From the IMG/VR virus record IMGVR_UViG_3300006802_012847, positions 1 through 64,000 of that record: a DNA stretch of 64,000 nt. One strand, given 5' to 3'. The translations under genes were made by a program, and so were the position numbers. Origin of the DNA: a virus. The first letter of the stretch is position 1. The number at the start of each line of letters is the position of its first letter. This document shows, in pieces, positions 54,818 to 63,213 of the stretch. Below the pieces are notes generated by a model that had not been told where the DNA came from, made no database searches, and saw only the letters and a program-made list of their open reading frames with translations.

Positions 54818-55693
54818 ATGCGAAAGAAAGCTAAACATTCAAAATTCAAAAACAGTGGGGTGCTGTTTGAATTGTTGACTCGTCAGATTACAGCAGATAT
54901 ATTGGCCGGTCGTGACGAATCTTTTACAAAAAATTTGATGTTTCGTTATTTTAATGAACGCACCGTACTTGGAAAAGAATTTCAATTATATAATTTTATT
55001 GTAAACGAGACATCTAAAAGTGTGGAGTCTGCTGATCGTATTTTAAATGTCGTCTTACACACACGTTCTAAACTTAATGAACGTGAGTTGGAAAAACAAA
55101 AGTATAATCTTATTAAAGAAATCAAAGAAAAATATAACATCGATGAATTTCTTAAAAATAAGATTCCTAACTACAAACTTTATGCTTCTGTTTACAAGTT
55201 GTTTGAAGATCAATCTCCAGGCGAGTCAAAATTTGAAGTTAAAGAAATTATTGAGGCTAAGGAATGTGTAGTAGAAAATTTAACTAAAGAACGTCGAGTT
55301 GATGAAAAGTCTTTAGATGTATATAGTTCTCAAACACCTGAAGTTAGATTATTAGCATATAAGTTCTTGATTGAAAACTTCAATAAGAAATATTCTTCTT
55401 TGTTATCATCTCAGAAAGACTTATTGAAACAATATATTACAAATGTTTCAAATACAAACAAGTTTACTGATTATGTTAATAAAGAATACAAACGTGTCTC
55501 TGAATCATTAAAAGATTCGACTTCATCTATTGAAAACGATGTAATTAAAATTAAGTTAAATGAGACCGTTTCTCAACTATCTGGTAAAGTAATTACTGGT
55601 GTAGTCAAGGAAAATCAATTATCCGCGCTTTTAAGTGCTTATGAATTGATTGAGGAAATTGATAGACTAAAAAATGAAAAGGTCTCTTCTTAA
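54818..55693 (+). CDS. conserved head-module protein, unknown
   Basis: A 291-residue basic, helical protein (KFKNSGVLFELLTRQITADI, LAGRDESFTKNLMFRYFNER, TVLGKEFQLYNFIVNE). Similar proteins follow the portal gene in many T4-like aquatic phages, to my recollection. Its position between portal and protease corresponds to gp67/gp68 in T4, but it is larger and shows no clear similarity. Likely a prohead core or assembly protein. Its end overlaps the next start by 20 bases. Confidence 0.6.
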   Translation: MRKKAKHSKFKNSGVLFELLTRQITADILAGRDESFTKNLMFRYFNERTVLGKEFQLYNFIVNETSKSVESADRILNVVLHTRSKLNERELEKQKYNLIKEIKEKYNIDEFLKNKIPNYKLYASVYKLFEDQSPGESKFEVKEIIEAKECVVENLTKERRVDEKSLDVYSSQTPEVRLLAYKFLIENFNKKYSSLLSSQKDLLKQYITNVSNTNKFTDYVNKEYKRVSESLKDSTSSIENDVIKIKLNETVSQLSGKVITGVVKENQLSALLSAYELIEEIDRLKNEKVSS

Positions 55694-56801
55694 AGAATCT
55701 ATCGATGAAATTAGAGATATTGTAAAAAAATATGCTCAGAGTTATCGACAGAATGAAGAAGCATGTAATGATAAATATCATACATGGTTAGATAATCACG
55801 CCGATAAACTTTCCAAATTGTCTCCAGAGCTGGTTGATAAAATAAAATCAGCCGTATTAACTAGAATTAAAGAAGCATCTACTAGTAGTGCAGCTGGAGC
55901 CTATATGACTCCATTTGCTTTTTCAACCAGAGGGCCTGGTAATGTAAGAGCTGCCACACAATTGGGATATAGACTAGCTAAGCCTGTTAAAAGAAGTCCC
56001 AAATATGCTTTAGAAAATCAAGTGTACAGTGAACCAGCATATGTAACACCTGCACAAGATATCGGGTTAGTATCAACTTGGGAAGATGAAAATGGTTTAA
56101 TTCAACACGGAGATCCAGAAATGGACCCAGGCTTGGATGGTTACAAGCAATGTGAACTGCCTACTACAGAAACTATTGTTAAAGAAGGAATTGGAGTATC
56201 TAAATATATGACATTGGAAGCAGAAATAGAACCTGATGTGAAGGTGAAAGAAAAAGAGAAGGTGATCGTGAAAGATCCTCAACAAACTCCCACGCCTTCA
56301 GTAAATGTACAAACTTATAATGTATTACCTGATTTCACTGCATTTGATGTTAAATTAAAAAATAGTACAGAGAAATTAAAGTTGGACTTACAGAAGAAAA
56401 TCCAAGATCAAATTTTAAATAAGAAGGTTGTTATTCGCGCCGCTAAGGGATATAAACAACCAGAAATGGATTATACTGTTAATGTAACAGGTGTTGCAAT
56501 TGATTATTACTACGATAGATACGTTATTATTGTGGTTGGCCGTGAAGAAAACAAACAAAAAGTTTCCAAATTCTTTTTGAAGCCTGGATATAAAATTAGA
56601 ATATTAGGTCCTGCTGATGTGAAACCTAAAGATAAATATCAAATTGCTAAATCACAAGCTTTAGTTGATCTAGATGCTTCTGCGATTGGAAGTGATAACG
56701 TTGTAACATCACCTGAACCTATTGCTAAACCAAAAGAAGAACCAGTTGACCAACCTTTGGCAGAATTTACTTTTAAAAAACATTTAGATCAATTGAATTA
56801 G
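55674..56801 (+). CDS. conserved head-module protein, unknown
   Basis: A 375-residue protein. N-terminal helical part (LKESIDEIRDIVKKYAQSYR), a middle with SSAAGAYMTPFAFSTRGPGN, then a C-terminal mixed domain (NKKVVIRAAKGYKQPEMDYT, DYYYDRYVIIVVGREENKQK). It ends with TAG. The segment GAYMTPFAF is often seen in phage proteins between portal and protease. It may be an internal head or core protein processed by gp21; no motif proves this. Confidence 0.55.
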   Translation: MKRSLLKESIDEIRDIVKKYAQSYRQNEEACNDKYHTWLDNHADKLSKLSPELVDKIKSAVLTRIKEASTSSAAGAYMTPFAFSTRGPGNVRAATQLGYRLAKPVKRSPKYALENQVYSEPAYVTPAQDIGLVSTWEDENGLIQHGDPEMDPGLDGYKQCELPTTETIVKEGIGVSKYMTLEAEIEPDVKVKEKEKVIVKDPQQTPTPSVNVQTYNVLPDFTAFDVKLKNSTEKLKLDLQKKIQDQILNKKVVIRAAKGYKQPEMDYTVNVTGVAIDYYYDRYVIIVVGREENKQKVSKFFLKPGYKIRILGPADVKPKDKYQIAKSQALVDLDASAIGSDNVVTSPEPIAKPKEEPVDQPLAEFTFKKHLDQLN

Positions 56802-56808
56802 AAATACT

Positions 56809-57417
56809 ATGAAAACCGTACTTATTGATGTATTACCATTTGAGTTTAAAAAATCGTCACTTAATGAATCATTGAGTGATGGAAAATTATTAGTAACAGG
56901 CGTATTACAACGTGCTGATCACAAAAATCAAAATGGTAGAGTATACCCAGAAGAAATTTTAAAGCGTGAGTCTGACAAATACATGGACAACTTTGTTAAA
57001 CAACGTAGAGCTATGGGCGAATTAGATCATCCAGAGAGCAGTGTTGTTAATCTTAAAAATGTCAGTCATAATATTGTTGACATGGGTTGGGATGGAAAAG
57101 ACTTAGTTGGTACAGTTGAAATTTTACCAACACCAAGTGGTAACATCTTAAAAGATTTATTAAAGGCTGGTATTTTATTAGGCATAAGTAGTAGAGGATT
57201 AGGTAGTGTTAAAAAAGATATGCATGAAGGTGCAGATGTTGTTCAAGACGACTTTGACTTGATTGCTTTTGATTTTGTAAGTAATCCATCTACACAAGGT
57301 GCGTTTATGTATCCAGGTGGAAAAATAAACGAAGGAATTGTTCCAGTCACAAATAATATTGTTAATCCTTATGCTAATGTAGAAAGAATTATTCACGATA
57401 TTATATCAGAATTATAA
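56809..57417 (+). CDS. gp21: prohead maturation protease gp21
   Basis: A 202-residue protein near T4 gp21 (212). LLVTGVLQRADHKNQNGRVY is the family N terminus. GELDHPES near residue 67 has the catalytic His, and LLGISSRGLGSV near 124 has the catalytic Ser of the phage prohead proteases. NDLIAFDFVSNPS-type sequence follows (FDLIAFDFVSNPSTQGAF). It cleaves scaffold and capsid proteins during head maturation. It lies 7 bases after the previous gene. Confidence 0.95.
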   Translation: MKTVLIDVLPFEFKKSSLNESLSDGKLLVTGVLQRADHKNQNGRVYPEEILKRESDKYMDNFVKQRRAMGELDHPESSVVNLKNVSHNIVDMGWDGKDLVGTVEILPTPSGNILKDLLKAGILLGISSRGLGSVKKDMHEGADVVQDDFDLIAFDFVSNPSTQGAFMYPGGKINEGIVPVTNNIVNPYANVERIIHDIISEL

Positions 57418-57424
57418 TATTTAT
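57418..57424 (+). promoter_or_regulatory. TATTTAT motif, short leader
   Basis: ATATTTATTATTAAC 24 bases before ATG 57449; it starts right at the stop of gp21. Confidence 0.4.
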
Positions 57425-57448
57425 TATTAACAATCAATTTAATGTAAT

Positions 57449-57901
57449 ATGATAAAGTTTAAGAAATTAGCTGAAAGTATGTCTCCAGAGGAAGCGTATA
57501 AACCTTTGGCGCAAGAAGAAAAAGTTAAACTCCGTGAGACTGTAAAAGCGTACAACGAATATCGTAATGCTTTGAAAGCGGAAGCTATTTATGCTACTGC
57601 TGCTAAAATCTCAGAAGCAATTAACTTAGCAGAACGTTATGCTTTGCGTGAATGTGGAGAGTGGATGGAGGCAAAGATGGTAGAACGTGATATGAAAGAA
57701 GTAAAAAAACTTTCAAATAAGCTAGTTGAAGAAGCAAACAAAATAAAAGAAGTAGAACACCAATTAGAAATGTTATATGAAGAAATTGGTTTAAAATTAG
57801 AACGTTATTTTGAAATTGCAGATCCAGTTGAAGAAAACTCTGAATTGCCAGGTGCAAGACCTATTGTTCAGACACACCAACAACCTCCATATCAAGACTA
57901 A
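57449..57901 (+). CDS. coiled-coil head-module protein, unknown
   Basis: A 150-residue, almost entirely helical protein (SPEEAYKPLAQEEKVKLRET, MVERDMKEVKKLSNKLVEEA), with a Pro/Gln-rich end. Position after gp21 and before gp22 suggests a prohead core component. No family recognised. A strong terminator follows. Confidence 0.55.
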   Translation: MIKFKKLAESMSPEEAYKPLAQEEKVKLRETVKAYNEYRNALKAEAIYATAAKISEAINLAERYALRECGEWMEAKMVERDMKEVKKLSNKLVEEANKIKEVEHQLEMLYEEIGLKLERYFEIADPVEENSELPGARPIVQTHQQPPYQD

Positions 57902-57923
57902 TACATAACTTTATGTGTGCAAG

Positions 57924-57952
57924 AAAAAGCCCTTCAAAAGAAGGGCTTTTTT
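57924..57952 (+). terminator. bidirectional terminator between convergent genes
   Basis: Perfect 12-bp stem AAAAAGCCCTTC/GAAGGGCTTTTT with an AAAA loop. It has U tracts on both strands, serving the + gene ending at 57901 and the - gene ending at 57956. Confidence 0.92.
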
Positions 57953-57955
57953 GTT

Positions 57956-58309
57956 TTATATATTTAAAGAAGGAGTTGAGTCTATATACTCAAGCATTTT
58001 TTTAAAAGTTTCAAAAACATATTTTCGATTAGTTTCTAATACATAACCTTCATTCGTTTTGTATGCTTTTATATTTACTTTTTTACTATCTTCTTCTAGA
58101 TTTTGAAGTTCGACTTCGCAAGTCATTTCGTCTTCACTGTTTATTATGAATCCCATGTCTCCTAAAGTATCGATTTCGTTAAATTTCCATCCTTTGGGGT
58201 TTTCAATATCAGAAAGATTATATCTAGATTCTTTTACTGAATCTTCGTCTTCATTATCAGCACGATTCAAGAATGCTTTAAATTTTATTGTGTTTGGTTT
58301 ATAGTCCAT
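57956..58309 (-). CDS. unknown acidic protein, second gene of minus-strand pair
   Basis: A 117-residue acidic protein (MDYKPNTIKFKAFLNRADNE, DMGFIINSEDEMTCEVELQN). Beta-rich pattern, no family recognised. Its start overlaps the end of the upstream minus gene by 11 bases, so the two are translationally coupled. It ends at the bidirectional terminator. Confidence 0.6.
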   Translation of the reverse strand: MDYKPNTIKFKAFLNRADNEDEDSVKESRYNLSDIENPKGWKFNEIDTLGDMGFIINSEDEMTCEVELQNLEEDSKKVNIKAYKTNEGYVLETNRKYVFETFKKMLEYIDSTPSLNI

Positions 58310-58898
58310 ATGCGTTAATTCTATCTATGAAGTCTGATAATACTTTAGTTTTTACTTCATCTTTGTTGTCAAATATACTACTGAGTGCGTATGCGACATT
58401 TTCAACTGATTTATCGTCATCCGCATCTGATCCAACTATTCCTACAAAGCAACCGTAATTATAAAGACCAGGATTTTCATTATTTTTTAATTTCTTAAAT
58501 ACATAAGTCTTTGATGTTCCGTTATTGAAAACATTGGCAGATAATTCATTCGTAGATTTTTTATGAACGAAATTAACTCTACCCATACCACCAAACCCGT
58601 TTTGTTTATTTTGAAAAGATAATAATTCTTTTTTATCAAATGGAACTCCGCCATTTTGACTTAGTACTTGTTTAAGACTTTGATTTGGAACTTCTCTCAT
58701 TTTACTCATACTATACTCATTTTCTTTAAGATTTTTGAGTATTTCTTTGAGTTTAGTAAAATCTTTTACATCACTTGGTTTTATATCTTTTGCCATTTTT
58801 CTTACTTTGGTTGATACCTTTTTTAACGGAATATTACCTGTTTGTACTCCACGTACTAATCTAAACAGTCTTGCTTGTTTTTCGCTTTTTGCAGGCAT
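58299..58898 (-). CDS. DUF3008-like N-terminal domain protein, first gene of minus-strand pair
   Basis: A 199-residue protein. MPAKSEKQARLFRLVRGVQT and VRKMAKDIKPSDVKDFTKLK resemble a short domain common in phages (DUF3008-like 'PAKSKAQ' proteins). The C-terminal half (NFVHKKSTNELSANVFNNGT, VGIVGSDADDDKSVENVAYA) is of unknown type. ATG at 58896-58898 is 6 bases after a TATTTAT motif on the minus strand. The pair interrupts the head module between the gene at 57449 and gp22, which suggests later insertion. Confidence 0.6.
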   Translation of the reverse strand: MPAKSEKQARLFRLVRGVQTGNIPLKKVSTKVRKMAKDIKPSDVKDFTKLKEILKNLKENEYSMSKMREVPNQSLKQVLSQNGGVPFDKKELLSFQNKQNGFGGMGRVNFVHKKSTNELSANVFNNGTSKTYVFKKLKNNENPGLYNYGCFVGIVGSDADDDKSVENVAYALSSIFDNKDEVKTKVLSDFIDRINAYGL

Positions 58899-58904
58899 AT
58901 ACCA

Positions 58905-58911
58905 ATAAATA
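58905..58911 (-). promoter_or_regulatory. TATTTAT late-promoter-like motif on minus strand, leaderless spacing
   Basis: Read on the minus strand, ATATTTATTGGTAT ends at the ATG (6 bases after the heptamer). Same arrangement as the + strand sites, which supports a directional element. Confidence 0.55.
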
Positions 58912-58944
58912 TAATTTTTTTTTGCATTTTTAGAATTTTAATTA

Positions 58945-58951
58945 TATTTAT
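58945..58951 (+). promoter_or_regulatory. TATTTAT promoter motif of scaffold-capsid operon
   Basis: ATATTTATTTTAA followed by a leader of about 90 bases. The leader begins with a 7-bp hairpin ACACCAA/TTGGTGT (58960-58977, loop TTGT) and holds a second hairpin TTGGA/TCCAA (58997-59010). It ends with Shine-Dalgarno GAAAGGA (59032-59038). The hairpin right at the 5' end may stabilise the abundant capsid mRNA. Confidence 0.5.
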
Positions 58952-59048
58952 TTTAAAATACACCAATTGTTTGGTGTCTACTGCAATTTAACTTCTTTGG
59001 AGTTCTCCAATAACTTCACGACAAAAAATAAGAAAGGATAATTATATC

Positions 59049-60122
59049 ATGAGCGATCTATTAAAGGAAAGCATCGCAGACGCAAAAGCTGTTCGTGAAA
59101 CTGCTATTGCTAATGCTAAAACCTTTCTTGAGGAAAACTTTGCAAAGAGCATGAAAGAAATGTTTGCTGAGAAACTCAAGGAAGAATCAGAACAACAAGA
59201 GGAATCTGTTGAACCTACCACTGAGGTAGACGAAAACTTAGATTCTTCTGGTATCGGTAAAGATAGTGGTAACACTGTCTCAAGTCAACGTCCAGTCGAA
59301 CCATCTACTGCTGCAAGCAAGAATACGGTTCCAGCTGGAAAACAAGAATTTGATGCTGCTCTTGAAGAGAGCGAAGAAATTACTAGCGAAGAGTTAGATG
59401 AAATTCTTGCTGAACTAGAAGGTCAAGAAACTGTAGCCGAAACAGCACCAATCGCTGAAGAGGAAGAAGTTGAAGCCGAAGAGGAAGAAGAAATCAACTT
59501 AGAAGCATTAATCGCTGAACTAGAAGCTGAAACTAACGAAGGACATGGTATGGCACATGATGTTGCTGCTATCAGAGACGACGAAGATCAGATTTCTAAA
59601 TTAGCAAAAGATGCTGGTGAAGATGCCGCTGATATCAGCAGTGAAGAAATTGCGGAAGATGGCGATGGATCTGAACCAAGTATCGATGAGATGGCTGATG
59701 CTCTTCTCGCTATTAATGAAGAAAATGAACAATTGAAAAAAGAACTAAGTGAACACCAAGAAACCGTTAAGTACTTGAAGGGTGTATTGGAAGAAACTAA
59801 TCTTTTGAATGCTAAATTGCTTTTCACCAACAAATTGTTCAAAGGAAAGAATTTAACTGAGAGTCAAAAACTCAAGGTTATCAATACGTTTGATTTAACC
59901 AAAACATTACGTGAGATTAAATTAGCGTATACCGTTTTAGCCGAATCATTTAATGCCGGTGGATCGGTTGCCAAGAAAAAAACTAATGCAACTGTCTCAA
60001 CTATCACCGAAGGTTTGGCAAGCAAACCAGTATCCAGTACAAAGCCTGAAGCTAACATTGTAGAGCCTCAAGCTGATGACATGGCCTCTCGATTCCAAAA
60101 ACTCGCTGGAATTGTAAGGTAA
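59049..60122 (+). CDS. gp22: prohead scaffold (core) protein gp22
   Basis: A 357-residue, very acidic, helical protein. The N terminus (MSDLLKESIADAKAVRETAI) and C-terminal region (KYLKGVLEETNLLNAKLLFT, NKLFKGKNLTESQKLKVINT, LREIKLAYTVLAESF) match gp22-type scaffolds. The middle (~45-190) is Glu-rich low complexity. Position between gp21 and gp23 is as in T4. It has a promoter, structured leader and strong Shine-Dalgarno. It forms the internal core around which the capsid assembles and is then cleaved by gp21. Confidence 0.88.
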   Translation: MSDLLKESIADAKAVRETAIANAKTFLEENFAKSMKEMFAEKLKEESEQQEESVEPTTEVDENLDSSGIGKDSGNTVSSQRPVEPSTAASKNTVPAGKQEFDAALEESEEITSEELDEILAELEGQETVAETAPIAEEEEVEAEEEEEINLEALIAELEAETNEGHGMAHDVAAIRDDEDQISKLAKDAGEDAADISSEEIAEDGDGSEPSIDEMADALLAINEENEQLKKELSEHQETVKYLKGVLEETNLLNAKLLFTNKLFKGKNLTESQKLKVINTFDLTKTLREIKLAYTVLAESFNAGGSVAKKKTNATVSTITEGLASKPVSSTKPEANIVEPQADDMASRFQKLAGIVR

Positions 60123-60157
60123 TTTAGTTTGCGAGTAAAACCAAAAAAATAATAGAT

Positions 60158-60163
60158 AGGAGA
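60158..60163 (+). promoter_or_regulatory. strong Shine-Dalgarno of capsid gene
   Basis: AGGAGA 6 bases before ATG 60170. Confidence 0.65.
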
Positions 60164-60169
60164 AATAAT

Positions 60170-61909
60170 ATGGACGTAAAGAGTCTACTAACAAATAATA
60201 TGAATCCACAGGCTAAGTTAATGCAAGAAACCCGTGGACTACAAAGCAAGTGGGACAAGACTGGTCTTCTTGAAGGTATAAATGGTGTTGAAAAAGCACA
60301 CATGTCCATCCTTTTGGAAAACCAAGCTAAACAATTGTTGGACGAAGCTTCAACAACTGGTACTTCCGCTAATAGTGAACAATGGGCAGGCGTTGCTCTT
60401 CCATTAGTAAGACGTGTATTTGCTGAGATCGCAGCTAAGGAATTCGTATCGGTTCAACCAATGAATCTTCCTTCTGGTCTTATCTTCTACTTGGACTTCA
60501 AATATGGAAACAATGGTCTAGGTCATACAGCTGGTGATAGCTTATTCGGTGGTAACCAAAAGAAATTAGGTTCTACAGACGAAGCTGTTAAAGGTTTGTA
60601 TGGTCAAGGTAGTTTTGCTTATTCTGAAAGAAGTGCTAGCAGTAATAACGGGGCTGTTACAAATGGTCTCTGGACTGTTGCTTCTGCTTCTTTAAGTGAA
60701 ACCCAATTCGCATTGTTAAATACAGGTTCTAATGGTTTTGTTAAGGGTGTATTTAAATTGACAATTAATGTTGATGAAAATACACAAGCCACAGCAACTG
60801 CTGCTAATGGATATATGTACAACGTTGACTTAAACGCTGTACGTTCTTTCCAAGCCAAGAAAGCCAATGCTACTAATTACACAATGTTAAACACTTACGC
60901 CTATGCTGATAACACAGGTAGTTTGGCTAACCCATACTATCGTGTACACTTGTTCGTAAGTCAATCTAGCGCAGTTGCAGCTCCAACAGTATCTGGATCT
61001 GTTATTTACACGATCCAACCAACTGATGATGCTCGCGGTGACTTCGAAGATGGTAAGACTGCTGGTGAAGGTTCTGGTAATTCTGCATTTACTGAAACCC
61101 AAGCTATTGGTATTGACATTAACATCCCAGAAGTTAACTTGGAACTCAAGAGTGAACCAATCGTTGCTAAAACTCGTAAGTTGAAAGCAGTCTGGACCCC
61201 AGAACTTGCTCAAGACTTAAATGCTTATCACAGCATTGACGCAGAAGCAGAATTAACTGCTCTCTTGTCTGAGTATGTATCGATGGAAATCGACCTTGAA
61301 ATCCTCGACATGCTAAATGAGTCTGTTCTTGGTAGCACAACCGAAGCTTGGTCTGCCCAAATCGGTACTGAATACACCAAGAGCGTAAACGCTACAACTG
61401 GAAGAGCTAGTTTCACAAGAAACATCGACGCTTCTCCAAATCGTACCGCTTATGTCAAATCTACTTGGTTCCAAACTCTTGGTAACAAGATCCAAAAGGT
61501 ATCCAATAAGATTCATCAATTGACATTACGTGGTGGTGCTAACTTCTTGGTATGTTCACCAGACGTTGCAACAATCCTTGAATCTATTCCAGGCTATGTT
61601 GTTAACACGGATGGCGATCAAGCTAAGTTCGCAATGGGTGTAAGCCGTGTAGGTAGCTTCGCAAGTAGATTCCAAGTTTACAAGAACCCATACATGACCG
61701 ACAATGCAATTCTTGTTGGTTTCCGTGGTTCTAACTTCTTGGAAACTGGTGCGGTATATGCTCCATACATTCCGCTCATCCAAACTCCATTGGTATACGA
61801 TCCAACAAACTTCACACCACGTAGAGGTGTTATGACCCGCTACGCTAAGAAGGTTGTTCGTCCTGAGTTCTACGGTAAGGTTCTTATCTCTGATCTCGAC
61901 ACCGTATAG
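60170..61909 (+). CDS. gp23: major capsid protein gp23
   Basis: A 579-residue protein (T4 gp23: 521). LPLVRRVFAEIAAKEFVSVQ and PMNLPSGLIFYLDFKYG are the hallmark gp23 sequence. ETQAIGIDINIPEVNLELKS, KARKLKAVWTPELAQDLNAY-type sequence (KTRKLKAVWTPELAQDLNAY) and the C terminus RYAKKVVRPEFYGKVLISDL fit as well. It has strong codon bias to C-ending codons, matching high expression. The N-terminal ~60 residues are the region usually removed by gp21. It ends TAG after DLDTV, the usual family end, and a very strong terminator follows. Confidence 0.97.
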   Translation: MDVKSLLTNNMNPQAKLMQETRGLQSKWDKTGLLEGINGVEKAHMSILLENQAKQLLDEASTTGTSANSEQWAGVALPLVRRVFAEIAAKEFVSVQPMNLPSGLIFYLDFKYGNNGLGHTAGDSLFGGNQKKLGSTDEAVKGLYGQGSFAYSERSASSNNGAVTNGLWTVASASLSETQFALLNTGSNGFVKGVFKLTINVDENTQATATAANGYMYNVDLNAVRSFQAKKANATNYTMLNTYAYADNTGSLANPYYRVHLFVSQSSAVAAPTVSGSVIYTIQPTDDARGDFEDGKTAGEGSGNSAFTETQAIGIDINIPEVNLELKSEPIVAKTRKLKAVWTPELAQDLNAYHSIDAEAELTALLSEYVSMEIDLEILDMLNESVLGSTTEAWSAQIGTEYTKSVNATTGRASFTRNIDASPNRTAYVKSTWFQTLGNKIQKVSNKIHQLTLRGGANFLVCSPDVATILESIPGYVVNTDGDQAKFAMGVSRVGSFASRFQVYKNPYMTDNAILVGFRGSNFLETGAVYAPYIPLIQTPLVYDPTNFTPRRGVMTRYAKKVVRPEFYGKVLISDLDTV

Positions 61910-61932
61910 TCTATGGTTTAAGGGTAATATTC

Positions 61933-61963
61933 AAGGCTCGGCTCAAAAGGCCGAGCCTTTTTT
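61933..61963 (+). terminator. strong rho-independent terminator after gp23
   Basis: 10-bp GC-rich stem AAGGCTCGGC/GCCGAGCCTT, loop TCAAAAG, T6 tract. Confidence 0.95.
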
Positions 61964-61995
61964 GTTTTTTGATTTGAAGGCGCATATATATTCAT

Positions 61996-62364
61996 ATGAA
62001 CAGATTTGAACAAACAGTATTATTAAAACACGCGGGCGGTATTACAGCACAATGGTTAAATTCGTTTTCCAATCAAGTGGCTATTTGTACCTATTCACCT
62101 AAAGACAATGGAAAATATTCTTTAGATTATGTATCGAGTCCATGGACCGGAATTAATAAACACGATACAGATGATTCATCTCAGTGGGAGTTAACTATCA
62201 TACCAGGTTATGAGAAAGAAAGAGAACAAATTGCTTCGGAAGCGATGTTGATTTTAACGTGTTTAAATGCTAGTGTTGGTGGAGAAAGAGCTTTACAATC
62301 AATCTGGAATGCTCCTACAATTGGTTTTGATTGGCCTGAACACCACGAAGAGTCAGGAGAATAA
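61996..62364 (+). CDS. unknown 122-residue protein
   Basis: A protein with aromatic and acidic residues (WLNSFSNQVAICTYSPKDNG, SSQWELTIIPGYEKEREQIA). No family recognised. It stands alone after the capsid terminator and converges with the minus-strand Mom-like gene 6 bases away. Confidence 0.55.
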   Translation: MNRFEQTVLLKHAGGITAQWLNSFSNQVAICTYSPKDNGKYSLDYVSSPWTGINKHDTDDSSQWELTIIPGYEKEREQIASEAMLILTCLNASVGGERALQSIWNAPTIGFDWPEHHEESGE

Positions 62365-62370
62365 TTTTAG

Positions 62371-63147
62371 TTAAAAAAACGTATTAGTTGATTCTACGAG
62401 TATTTCATAAACTTCTTCTTTAAACGATGTATTTTTCGGATAAGGGAGAAGTTTATGTTTTAATGACTTAGTAAGTTTTTTGTTTTCAATTTTATTGCTT
62501 ATAAATTTAATGTAACGATGCTTACCACTTTCACGTTTTCTCCAAAAAGTTTTTCCAATTCTTTCTTTTAGTTTGTCTACACTGTGCGTTTTCCATCTAG
62601 CATACACACTTCTACTATGTATCCATTCATAACTTGGAGGACCAATTAAACTAACACTATAATTTGGCATTAGAGCTACATCTACATAATTATCTCCTTG
62701 ATATAAAAATCCAGTTGCTTGATATATAGTTCCAGTGTGACCTGCTTCACTATCAGCGTAACTTAGAATACATTTAATTCTTGGAAATTCTATATTCAAT
62801 TGTCTGAAACTTTCTGCTATACAAAAACTCTCCATATTTTTTCCATATCCATCTTCTATCCATAAACGTGTCAATTCAAACACGTTTTCGTTTTTTAAAA
62901 GAGGACTTATACTGGTACTTGCATTTCTTCCAACTGCATTTCCATAAACCATCACACCAATTAATTTGTATTCATCGGTATTGAAAAAATCATTATTGAT
63001 GTCATCTTTATAATAAACTCCGTATGCTACAGTGCAACTTGTCCATTTATGTGAATAATGATGTTTTTCAATCAAATTTCGTGCTACGGACTTATTGATA
63101 GATTTCAAATGAATTAAATTTGTATCACAATATTCAGAGTTTTTCAC
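62371..63147 (-). CDS. Mom-like (GNAT-fold) DNA modification protein, candidate
   Basis: A 258-residue protein starting at GTG 63147. KSVARNLIEKHHYSHKWTSC, AYGVYY, LIGVMVYGNAVGR, VFELTRLWIEDGYG, SFCIAESFRQLN and ILSYADSEAGHTGTIYQATG resemble the Mom protein family of phage Mu, which modifies adenine in phage DNA to escape restriction. The HYS and YAD..GH.G.IYQA segments are its most conserved parts, to my recollection. The C-terminal ~70 residues are basic and may bind DNA. An unrelated GNAT acetyltransferase is the alternative. Confidence 0.6.
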   Translation of the reverse strand: MKNSEYCDTNLIHLKSINKSVARNLIEKHHYSHKWTSCTVAYGVYYKDDINNDFFNTDEYKLIGVMVYGNAVGRNASTSISPLLKNENVFELTRLWIEDGYGKNMESFCIAESFRQLNIEFPRIKCILSYADSEAGHTGTIYQATGFLYQGDNYVDVALMPNYSVSLIGPPSYEWIHSRSVYARWKTHSVDKLKERIGKTFWRKRESGKHRYIKFISNKIENKKLTKSLKHKLLPYPKNTSFKEEVYEILVESTNTFF

Positions 63148-63201
63148 AATTTAAGTCTAAATGATACAGAATATTTGTCAATTTATTATAATTCTATATT
63201 G

Positions 63202-63208
63202 TATTTAT
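63202..63208 (+). promoter_or_regulatory. TATTTAT late-promoter-like motif, leaderless spacing
   Basis: GTATTTATATTTGT ends at ATG 63214 (5 bases after the heptamer). It decides the start of the following gene. Confidence 0.5.
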
Positions 63209-63213
63209 ATTTG

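Noticed and set aside
21834-61909. Genome-wide recoding of TAG (as Gln), suggested by the amber codon in gp46
   Set aside because: TAG ends the capsid gene exactly at the usual family C terminus (DLDTV), and it ends other genes at 21836 and 56801. Recoding would add only short tails there, so TAG seems a normal stop.
61988-61995. ATATTCAT before ATG 61996 as another late motif
   Set aside because: It differs from the motif and touches the ATG with no spacing, unlike the others.
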